Part shown: one piece after another, positions 17,798 to 25,307 of the stretch
Layout: every line of letters begins with the position of its first letter
Numbering within the stretch: position 1 is the stretch's first letter
Source of the DNA: Ignavibacteriota bacterium
GTDB taxonomy: Bacteria; Bacteroidota; Ignavibacteria; Kapaibacteriales; UBA2268
Length of the DNA stretch: 47,797 nucleotides
Assembly (NCBI GenBank): GCA_016219595.1
Contig: JACRLY010000084.1
Coordinates: forward strand, 1,253-49,049
Direction: 5' to 3'
Program-made: the position numbers and the translations under genes
Notes under the pieces: model-generated
Database searches by the model: none
The model's input: only the letters and a program-made list of their open reading frames with translations
What the model was told of the DNA's origin: nothing

Positions 17798-18838
17798 TTA
17801 TTCCTTATCATCAGATATTGAAATAATAGGTTCCGGAATTAGAATTTTATCTTTGAGGTCTTCGAGCTTTGCATTAACGGTAATGAAATATCTCTTCAAA
17901 TCAGTAATATCGTTTTTTATTTCTAAAAGAGTTCTGAATATAAGCTCTAATTCAATATTTCTGGGTTCAGAATAATCCCTGAGTGGTATCATTGAGACTT
18001 CAGTAGCAAGCGGGTCCCTGCTCGCAGGAGGCAATGCAGGAGCAATATGCCTTCTTAAAATATCAGGGGTAATATAAGTTGCCTGCTCGAGGGTAATCAT
18101 TGTTTCAATCAGGTTTCTCAATTCCCTAACATTACCTGCCCAATTCATTCCCTGCAAAATCTTTATCGAATCATCAGAAATGCCGTCATATTTTAATGAT
18201 AATTTATCCGACACTTTTTGAGCAAAAAAATCAACAAGTAAGGGTACATCTTCAATATGTCTTCTTAATGCAGGTAATTCAATTTGTACTGATCTAAGTC
18301 TAAAAAATAAATCCTGCCTGAAATTACCTTCCCTGACTTCATATGACAGGTCCCTGTTCGTAGCTGCTATAACTCTGACATCAACTCTTCTCAGAGCCGA
18401 TGAGCCAAGTCTTGCAAATTCACCAGACTCCAGTATTCTTAATAGTTTAACCTGTGTTCCATAAGGCATTTCACCGATTTCATCCAGGAAAATTGTTCCT
18501 TTGTCGGCAGATTCGAAAAATCCTTTTCTTTGTTCGATAGCACCAGTGAAAGCACCCTTCTCATGACCGAAAAGTTCTGACTCGAGAAGAGTTTCCGGAA
18601 TTGCGCCGCAATTCACACTAACAAAGGGAGATTTTTTGCGGTTACTCAAACCATGAAGTGCATTGGCAAATATTTCTTTTCCTGTTCCTGTTTCCCCGGT
18701 AATTAATACAGTCAAATCAGTAGGAGCAGCTTGTAAAAGCTTTTGAATAGCTTCATTCATGAGAGTTGATTTCCCGATGATACCGAATCTCATCTGAAGC
18801 ATATTAAAGATATTTTTATCATTAACCAGATTGTTCAT
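17798..18838 (-). CDS. Sigma-54-dependent activator (AAA+ domain; HTH out of frame)
   Basis: The 346-residue reading frame is a bacterial enhancer-binding protein without a receiver domain. Walker A is GETGTGKE (residues 48-55), the sigma-54 contact loop GAFTGA is intact (95-100), and Walker B is IFLDE (116-120). Sensor and arginine-finger regions follow ([26 protein letters not shown]). Such proteins use ATP hydrolysis to open sigma-54 promoters. The frame ends at DDKE-stop, exactly where a Fis-type HTH should begin; that HTH is present in another frame at 17688-17795. Without it the protein could not bind an enhancer in the usual way. A near-consensus sigma-54 promoter is present at 29277-29293 in this window. 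Confidence 0.92.
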   Translation of the reverse strand: MNNLVNDKNIFNMLQMRFGIIGKSTLMNEAIQKLLQAAPTDLTVLITGETGTGKEIFANALHGLSNRKKSPFVSVNCGAIPETLLESELFGHEKGAFTGAIEQRKGFFESADKGTIFLDEIGEMPYGTQVKLLRILESGEFARLGSSALRRVDVRVIAATNRDLSYEVREGNFRQDLFFRLRSVQIELPALRRHIEDVPLLVDFFAQKVSDKLSLKYDGISDDSIKILQGMNWAGNVRELRNLIETMITLEQATYITPDILRRHIAPALPPASRDPLATEVSMIPLRDYSEPRNIELELIFRTLLEIKNDITDLKRYFITVNAKLEDLKDKILIPEPIISISDDKE

Positions 18839-18982
18839 GAATTATTATCGAACTATTCGAAAATGTCCCACTTTAACTTATACAAAAATAAATCACAAGA
18901 CTTAAAGCTGTATATTTTTATTGAGGATAATTTTTATTTGCAATTTTACTTAATAAAATGTGATTATAAAATTTGGGAGCAT

Positions 18983-19579
18983 TTATAATTGATGGTATTT
19001 CATCCATTCTTCCCATCCACCTGAGAAAAGAAATATACGCTTGAATCCAAAGTCAATCATGATTTTAATAACTTCATGACTCAAATCACAAGTGCCTCCA
19101 TCACAATAGACTACATAGGTTTTATACCTGCTTAAGGAGGCGATTTTTCCTATATGGGCATCATTAGGTTCATAAGGAAAAATATTTATGGCTTTACCTA
19201 TATGTGCCTTTAGATAATTTTCAGGATTTCTTGCATCTATGAAAACAACATCATTCCTTCCAAGAAGCTTAACAACCTGTTTATATGAAATTGCTAATAT
19301 TCCATCATCTGATATTACTGATTTTATACTGTCCTTTTTTATATTAATACTATCTTTCTTTATTTTTTTTACAGAGTCTTTAATAACTAATGTATTTTCT
19401 TTTGGAAGTACTGTATCAGATTTTTGTAATCCACCGAATAAAACTGAATCACTCACAAATAAATTGGATTTTTTTTGCTGGAACAAGGGAATTGGTTTAT
19501 CGGAAAAAAAATTATAAGTAAGTCCGAGAACTATGGAAATACCAATTATAATTAGAACTTCTTTAAATGTCTTATTCAT
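18983..19579 (-). CDS. Membrane-anchored rhodanese-domain protein
   Basis: A 198-residue protein with one N-terminal membrane anchor (about residues 8-25) and a Lys/Ser/Asp-rich linker to about residue 85. A rhodanese domain covers the rest. The domain shows VFIDARNPENYLKAHIGKA near its start and the active-site loop VVYCDGGTCD with Cys159. Rhodaneses move sulfane sulfur or act as sulfur relays; the anchor places the domain on the periplasmic side or at the membrane face. It lies 20 bases after the J-domain gene in the same direction, which suggests co-transcription, though no functional link is known. Confidence 0.85.
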   Translation of the reverse strand: MNKTFKEVLIIIGISIVLGLTYNFFSDKPIPLFQQKKSNLFVSDSVLFGGLQKSDTVLPKENTLVIKDSVKKIKKDSINIKKDSIKSVISDDGILAISYKQVVKLLGRNDVVFIDARNPENYLKAHIGKAINIFPYEPNDAHIGKIASLSRYKTYVVYCDGGTCDLSHEVIKIMIDFGFKRIFLFSGGWEEWMKYHQL

Positions 19580-19599
19580 ATTTAATTTAATAGTTAAAA

Positions 19600-20016
19600 T
19601 TAATTAAAACCCCTGGATTTTTTCAGCAACTCATATGCTTTATTAATTTCCTGGGTTTTTTTCTCTGCCAACTGCCTTAATTCAGCCCCAAGACTCGCAA
19701 CTCTGTCAGGATGGTACTCTTTCATTTTCTGTTTGTATCCCGATTTTATTTCGTCATTGCTAGCTTTTGAAGTTAAACCAAGAATTAAATATGCTTCATC
19801 TGTTGAGATAAAATTTCTTGTTTCTGGATTATCATTCGATTTCGCATATTCACTATTATAATGGTCTTTTTTTTGCCCATTGTTTTCTCTTTCGAGTTCA
19901 TCAATAATTCTTTTTAATTCCTCGTCAGATTCATCAATCAATTTATCAGATGTTACTTTTCTATCATCTATTTCAGATTTTACAAACCTTGATATTCTGT
20001 TAAACAATTGACCCAT
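19600..20016 (-). CDS. Small protein with C-terminal J domain
   Basis: This 138-residue protein has a charged N-terminal half (about 70 residues, Asp/Glu/Lys-rich) and a J domain in residues about 75-135. The domain carries the HPD signature (MKEYHPDRVASL) and a final helix ending INKAYELLKK. J domains stimulate the ATPase of DnaK-type Hsp70. The Gly/Phe and zinc-finger regions of true DnaJ are absent, so it is a specialised co-chaperone. The client is unknown. It precedes the rhodanese gene on the minus strand. Confidence 0.85.
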   Translation of the reverse strand: MGQLFNRISRFVKSEIDDRKVTSDKLIDESDEELKRIIDELERENNGQKKDHYNSEYAKSNDNPETRNFISTDEAYLILGLTSKASNDEIKSGYKQKMKEYHPDRVASLGAELRQLAEKKTQEINKAYELLKKSRGFN

Positions 20017-20115
20017 ATAAATTATCGTATAAAAAGTACTCTAAATAAATTTTTAATTGCAAAAGACGATTTTGTAAGGATTTATTTATAATAGTCTGAT
20101 TTAGGACTTAAAAAG

Positions 20116-22836
20116 TTACATTTTTAATCCAATACTGAAATATCCCATGAATGGACCCCATTTTATCCTATTCGGTTCCTGAAGAAAATAAAATCCCTTT
20201 CCTAATGAAAATTTTGCCGGACCTGCGGGTGTATCGAAGGATAAAGTACCTCCTAATCCATGTTTAAAATTTCCGAATTTAATTTCTTCTGTAACTTTCC
20301 AAATAGCGCCAATATCATATCTGAAAGAAAGGTATGTATCGAAGAAAAATTTCATTGGCATTTTAATTCTATAGCCGAATGAACCTTTAACTATTTGCCT
20401 TCCTCTTTCTTCATCTTCTTTTAATCCAAAAAAATTATCCTGACCACCAAGTCCGAAAAACTCAGGAAGGGGTAGTGTCTGGTCGGCAAAACCGAAATAT
20501 AGTTCGGGTCTTATGGTATTTATACCAAACGAATAATTCTCAGAAATATAGAGCAATGCTTTTGAAAAACTTATTGAATCTTTTGTTGCGAAAAGAGTAG
20601 TTTCTAAAGATAAATCGATAAGTCCGCCTTTTGTTGGGAAATCTGCCTTGTTCTCCGAATCGAAAATAGTGCCGATTTTGATAGAATTTAAACTTTTAAA
20701 CTCAGGTTGTGGAGCACCCTTATCAAAGTCTCTTTGTTTTTCCAATCTGAGTTCTAATGTGAATGTACCGTTTTTTTCAATTTGAGTACCGAATCCGCTT
20801 TTCAATCCATATTTTTCTTCTGATAATTCACCATTCTGTTCTCTTTCAAATCTGTTATTCGGTAAGTCTGTTTTGTCTTTATATTTATAAACATCTCTTT
20901 TGTTGTAATATCCGCTTATATTAAAAGTGAGCATAGTCTCAAAAATTCTTGGAATTTGAAAACTTAGAGATGAACCATAATTTCTGCTTCCTCCTGCAAT
21001 ATGGGCATCTATTCTGTCTCCCAGGTTCAATAGATTATCCTGAATAACATCTAAACTAAGTTGTCCGAATCTTTCATTATCAACTTTACCTGCCAATCTA
21101 ATTGTCTGAGTACCTATTTCTTTTACTATAACATTCAGGTCAATACCGGGATTATCAGGATGTTTATTCAATTCGATTCCGACATCACTGAATAAACCGC
21201 ATGAAATAAGGTTTTCCCATCCGTCAATAACTTTTATTATATTTAAAGGGTCTCCGATTTTTACATTTATATCTCTTAATACCAGGAAATCATTTGTACT
21301 CTTATTCCCGCTTATATTAATCGTATTCAGTTTTCCTTTATCAAAAAACAATGTTAACTTTCCATCTTTTTCATTAAATATACCTTTTGATAAAGATGAA
21401 ACAGAATAATTTTCATTTCTTAATTCTTTCAATACATTTTCAGTGATTGCCTGTCTGGTTTTATCATTACATATTTCGTTTCCGAGGCTCAAATCCTGAT
21501 TTAAGCTTTTTAGTCTGATTACCTGGTTGTCAAGCCATCTTGCTTCGGTTGTTAATAGAAGAGGAAATTGAAAAGCCTGTAATCTCAGAATAGTGTTTCT
21601 TTCTGAATATGATAATTCATAATCAATTTGTTTATATTGTTGTTTGTTTGGGAGTTCCCTTAAAAATTCTAAAATTTGTCTGTATGAGTTTCCATTTTTT
21701 TGCATATAGTCGGTTAAAACAATCGAATCCTGGCTTGTGAAACCATTAACTTCCACTATGTTGATTGAATTGTCAATTTTCAGACTATTTATTGGCTTTA
21801 TATAATTAACATAATAAATAGAGTCCTTTTTTTTATTATAAATATTAATTATATCAGGCATAATATTTTTTGTTGATATTTCCCCGATTTCGATTAATGA
21901 ATCAAGATGATTGAAATCAGAGTTAGAGTGTTCCTTAATATCGGGTGTGATTAATATATCCGCATTTTGAGAAGATTGTTTACTGAAATACAACATTAAT
22001 ATAGAAACAACCTGGTCGGCAAGATTCCATGGTTTGCTCAATTCTTCAGCAGGTAACAGAGGAGAAATCGTATTAATAGCTATAATCAAATCCGGCTTAA
22101 ATTCTTTTGCCGCCTCAACAGGGATATTTGCCATCAATCCACCATCAACAAGAATCATCGAATCAATTCTCACCGGTGAGTACCTGAGTGGTACTGCAGC
22201 ACTGGCTCTCATTGCAGTAACTAAATTTCCCGATTTCAAGGAAACTGTTCTTCCTTTTACCAAATCAGATGTTACAGAGCGAAACGGGAATTTTAAATTA
22301 TCAAAATCGCCGTTACTTTGATACAGTGCATTCCACACAAGTTTCTGCAGAAAAGCATTAAACTTTGTACCAAGAGAAATTGCTTCCGGCACAACAAACT
22401 GAAAACTATTAAATCTTAAGGTGATAAGACTTCTATCCTGTATGACTTTTTGGTCTAAAAATAGTTCGCTTCTGTCTTGTTCGCTTCCGAGTGAAAGTAT
22501 ATCATCCCAATCAGTATGAACCATTATGGAATCCAACTCTTCGGGGGTATAGCCCACAGAATATAATCCTCCGATTATAGCACCAATACTTGTACCAATA
22601 ATATAATCCGTCGGAATGCCTGATTTGACCAACTCTTTTAAAACACCAATCTGAGCTATACCTCTTGCACCTCCTCCGCTTAATACAATTGCTATTTTCG
22701 GATGCAATTTATCAAATGAAAGTATTGTGTTCTTATATATTACCGGATCTTTACCTTGAAATCCAACTGATAAACATTCAAATGGAAACAAGAGTGATAT
22801 AATTACTAAAAAATATTTGAAAAAGGATTTAAACAA
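20116..22836 (-). CDS. Patatin-like phospholipase fused to POTRA and outer-membrane beta-barrel
   Basis: The 906-residue protein begins with a signal peptide (ending about residue 24) and a patatin domain: oxyanion loop SGGGARG (53-59), nucleophile in GTSIGA (Ser83), and the dyad aspartate in LVDGGLMANIP. A POTRA-like segment follows near residue 510 (ISGNKSTNDFL). The last third is a beta-barrel of the BamA/surface-antigen type, ending with an aromatic-rich strand and a final Met. This order matches type Vd autotransporters such as PlpD, in which the lipase is moved across the outer membrane. The start is a TTG, because no ATG precedes the signal peptide. It is the largest gene of this minus-strand run. 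Confidence 0.88.
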   Translation of the reverse strand: MFKSFFKYFLVIISLLFPFECLSVGFQGKDPVIYKNTILSFDKLHPKIAIVLSGGGARGIAQIGVLKELVKSGIPTDYIIGTSIGAIIGGLYSVGYTPEELDSIMVHTDWDDILSLGSEQDRSELFLDQKVIQDRSLITLRFNSFQFVVPEAISLGTKFNAFLQKLVWNALYQSNGDFDNLKFPFRSVTSDLVKGRTVSLKSGNLVTAMRASAAVPLRYSPVRIDSMILVDGGLMANIPVEAAKEFKPDLIIAINTISPLLPAEELSKPWNLADQVVSILMLYFSKQSSQNADILITPDIKEHSNSDFNHLDSLIEIGEISTKNIMPDIINIYNKKKDSIYYVNYIKPINSLKIDNSINIVEVNGFTSQDSIVLTDYMQKNGNSYRQILEFLRELPNKQQYKQIDYELSYSERNTILRLQAFQFPLLLTTEARWLDNQVIRLKSLNQDLSLGNEICNDKTRQAITENVLKELRNENYSVSSLSKGIFNEKDGKLTLFFDKGKLNTINISGNKSTNDFLVLRDINVKIGDPLNIIKVIDGWENLISCGLFSDVGIELNKHPDNPGIDLNVIVKEIGTQTIRLAGKVDNERFGQLSLDVIQDNLLNLGDRIDAHIAGGSRNYGSSLSFQIPRIFETMLTFNISGYYNKRDVYKYKDKTDLPNNRFEREQNGELSEEKYGLKSGFGTQIEKNGTFTLELRLEKQRDFDKGAPQPEFKSLNSIKIGTIFDSENKADFPTKGGLIDLSLETTLFATKDSISFSKALLYISENYSFGINTIRPELYFGFADQTLPLPEFFGLGGQDNFFGLKEDEERGRQIVKGSFGYRIKMPMKFFFDTYLSFRYDIGAIWKVTEEIKFGNFKHGLGGTLSFDTPAGPAKFSLGKGFYFLQEPNRIKWGPFMGYFSIGLKM

Positions 22837-22879
22837 TTTTCTTTTCTGCTTTAATTACTGAATTAAATATTCATTTATA

Positions 22880-23158
22880 TTATCTGATTTCAAATCCATT
22901 AAATTCACCTATCGAATCATAATACGTAACCTTTACATTATTTACATGTGCCATCATTGGTCCTGTTTGCAAATATTTTTTCAATTGCTCAATTGAAATC
23001 TTATCACCTTCGGCTACAGTTAATACCGTACCATCCCATCTGTTTTGTACATAACCCCGGAGTCCTAAAATTTTTGCATGCTGAAATACAAAATACCTGA
23101 AACCAACTCCCTGGACAAGACCTTCAGCTATTAACTCTGCTCTAAATATCTCTGCCAT
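22880..23158 (-). CDS. acyP: Acylphosphatase
   Basis: A 92-residue enzyme of normal family length. The phosphate loop and catalytic arginine are in VQGVGFRYF (Arg21), and the catalytic asparagine is in GYVQNRWDGTV (Asn39). It hydrolyses carboxyl-phosphate bonds such as that of 1,3-bisphosphoglycerate. The gene starts 19 bases after the stop of the DJ-1 gene on the same strand, so the two are likely co-transcribed. That pairing is suggestive of a shared role in clearing reactive acyl phosphates. Confidence 0.93.
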   Translation of the reverse strand: MAEIFRAELIAEGLVQGVGFRYFVFQHAKILGLRGYVQNRWDGTVLTVAEGDKISIEQLKKYLQTGPMMAHVNNVKVTYYDSIGEFNGFEIR

Positions 23159-23177
23159 TTATAATCTTATTAATATC

Positions 23178-23729
23178 CTAATCAAATACAATATCTTGTG
23201 CAATTTTAACAGCAGATTCGGGTCCTGCCAAAATATCTACCAAATACAATGCAAATTCAACTGCTGTTCCTGCACCTCTGCTTGTAATAATATCATAATC
23301 ATAAATTACCCTTTGTTCCTGGTAATTGTAAGTGATTAATGAATCTTTTACAGATGGATGGCTAGTAACCTTCTGCCCGGGTTTTAAAATATTATGTGCT
23401 GATAGGATAGATGGTGCAGCACAAATTGCTCCAATAAGCTTATTATTTTTATTTTGTTTTTTAAGTATTTCAATTAATTTTTCGTTTTTTATCAAATTGT
23501 CAGTTCCTTTTGAACCTCCGGGAATAATTACAGCATCATATTCATCGTTTAAATCGATATTTGAAATTAATAAATCAGGAATTATCTTAACACCCTTCGA
23601 ACATGTGATGATTTCATGTTCACCGGCTATTTTTACATTAATTCCTGCTCTTCTTAAAATATCAATTACTACGACAGTTTCAATTTCTTCACTGCCATTT
23701 GCTATTGGAACTAATACATTTTTTGACAT
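23178..23729 (-). CDS. DJ-1/PfpI superfamily protein (DJ-1/YajL branch)
   Basis: The 183-residue length and layout fit the DJ-1/YajL branch. The N-terminus VLVPIANGSEEIETVV has the conserved glutamate (about Glu15). The reactive cysteine is Cys103 in IGAICAAPSIL, and TSRGAGTAVEFAL near the end is the family C-terminal block. Members protect against reactive carbonyls or act as chaperones; DJ-1 itself has been reported to destroy the cyclic anhydride formed from 1,3-bisphosphoglycerate. It is the first gene of a two-gene unit with acylphosphatase. The exact activity cannot be told from sequence. Confidence 0.88.
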   Translation of the reverse strand: MSKNVLVPIANGSEEIETVVVIDILRRAGINVKIAGEHEIITCSKGVKIIPDLLISNIDLNDEYDAVIIPGGSKGTDNLIKNEKLIEILKKQNKNNKLIGAICAAPSILSAHNILKPGQKVTSHPSVKDSLITYNYQEQRVIYDYDIITSRGAGTAVEFALYLVDILAGPESAVKIAQDIVFD

Positions 23730-23920
23730 ATTTTACCGATGCATAATAAATGAAAGAACAAAAAAAGTAAAAAAAAACATTAAATGAAAAAAATTTATCT
23801 ATTTATACATTAATAAACTAATTAAAAAGACGATAATAACTATAATAAATAGTTAATAAAGTGAAATGTATTTATTTTTGTTAGAATTATAACTTTAATG
23901 AATTAAAAAAAATTATATAA

Positions 23921-25213
23921 ATGACGACTGAAGAATACATAGAAAAAGGTGACTTGGCTTCAAAAAATCTTGAAGTAGATAAGGCATTGGAATTTTATTC
24001 TAAAGCAATTGAAATTAATCCACGTTCTTCGTATGCCTTCTTTAAAAGAGCTACCTTACTAACAAAAGCAAAAATGTTGAATGAAGCCCTTTCTGATATA
24101 AACAGTTGTATACTATTAAATCCTGAATTTTCTTTCGGATACTTTAAGCGTGGTGTTGTATACCAGTTAATGAAACAATTTAAGAAGTCAATAGAAGATT
24201 TCAAATATGCTATCGATTTGAACAATTCTTTCTCATTGGCATATTTTAAAAGAGGTTATTCATACCTGATGCTTAGACATTTTGATAAAGCAAATGAAGA
24301 TTTTGACCAGGCAATTGAATTAAACCCTGCATATCCTCAAGCTTATTTTCAGAGAGGAAATTGTTTTTTTATTCAGAAGGATTTTGAAGAAGCTATTATA
24401 AATTATACAAGGGTAATTATGCTTGACCCTAAAAACGAAAAGGCATATACTTCCAGGGGGATAGCTAATTCGAATATGAATAATATTAAAGAAGCACTCA
24501 ATGATTTTACAAGGGCGTTACTTGTAAATCCGGATTATATCCCTTCCCTGATTCAGCGCGGATTAATTTATAACAAAATAAGGCACTTCGAATCCGCTAT
24601 CAGGGATTTCAATAAAGTAATAGAATTGAATCCAAATTCAGCTGATGGGTACAATAGCAGGGCATTAACTTATTTTTGCCTTAAAGAATATGAAAAATCA
24701 ATTGTTGATTATGACAGGGCGATTAATCTGCGTCCTAACTCAGCAAATGTTTTATGCAATCGTGGCAATGCATTTTATGGATTGAAGAAATATAGAGAGG
24801 CAATGCAGGATTATGACAAAGCAATTTCCCTGAATCATACTATTGAAGGTGCATATCTTGGTAAGGGAAATATATTTGCAAGCATAGGAAGACATTCGGA
24901 AGCAATAAAAAATTATTCAAAAGCCATAGCCATTAATCCTAAATTCATTCAAGCTTATATCGGCAGAGGAAATGTATTCATGAAAATGAAATATTTTCTT
25001 AAGGCACTCGAAGATTTTACGCTTGCAATTGAAATTAATCCCGACCATGCTTTTGCCTATCTTTACAGAGGAATTGCTTTTCGCTCCGAAGACCGCTATG
25101 ACCTTGCAGGCAAAGACTTCAATGAATTTTTAAGATTGCACAAAAGAAAAGACCAGGCTAATCTTCAAGTGCGGAAATGGCTCCGAAAAATGGATATGGA
25201 ACCAATGTATTAA
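23921..25213 (+). CDS. Protein made of twelve tetratricopeptide repeats
   Basis: The 430-residue protein is almost entirely TPR: about twelve 34-residue units run from residue 4 to about 412, each with the usual A-x-x-x-Y-x-x-A-I-x-x-N-P pattern (for instance FDQAIELNPAYPQAYFQRG). A short basic tail follows. There is no signal peptide or membrane segment, so it should be a cytoplasmic scaffold binding one or more partners. It stands alone between the divergent DJ-1 gene and the T9SS cargo gene. Nothing in the neighbourhood identifies the partner. Confidence 0.9.
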   Translation: MTTEEYIEKGDLASKNLEVDKALEFYSKAIEINPRSSYAFFKRATLLTKAKMLNEALSDINSCILLNPEFSFGYFKRGVVYQLMKQFKKSIEDFKYAIDLNNSFSLAYFKRGYSYLMLRHFDKANEDFDQAIELNPAYPQAYFQRGNCFFIQKDFEEAIINYTRVIMLDPKNEKAYTSRGIANSNMNNIKEALNDFTRALLVNPDYIPSLIQRGLIYNKIRHFESAIRDFNKVIELNPNSADGYNSRALTYFCLKEYEKSIVDYDRAINLRPNSANVLCNRGNAFYGLKKYREAMQDYDKAISLNHTIEGAYLGKGNIFASIGRHSEAIKNYSKAIAINPKFIQAYIGRGNVFMKMKYFLKALEDFTLAIEINPDHAFAYLYRGIAFRSEDRYDLAGKDFNEFLRLHKRKDQANLQVRKWLRKMDMEPMY

Positions 25214-25307
25214 CAAAGAAACCGTATAAACTATCATTTGCTCAGATTATATTTTTTTCCTACTTTTAAAGTTTAATTTCTGTGTTGAATTTTTACATTA
25301 ATTATTT

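Noticed and set aside
18848-18860. Palindrome TCGAA-CTA-TTCGA just upstream of the sigma-54 activator start
   Set aside because: Only five base pairs per arm in AT-rich DNA; no second copy seen, so an autoregulatory operator is not supported.
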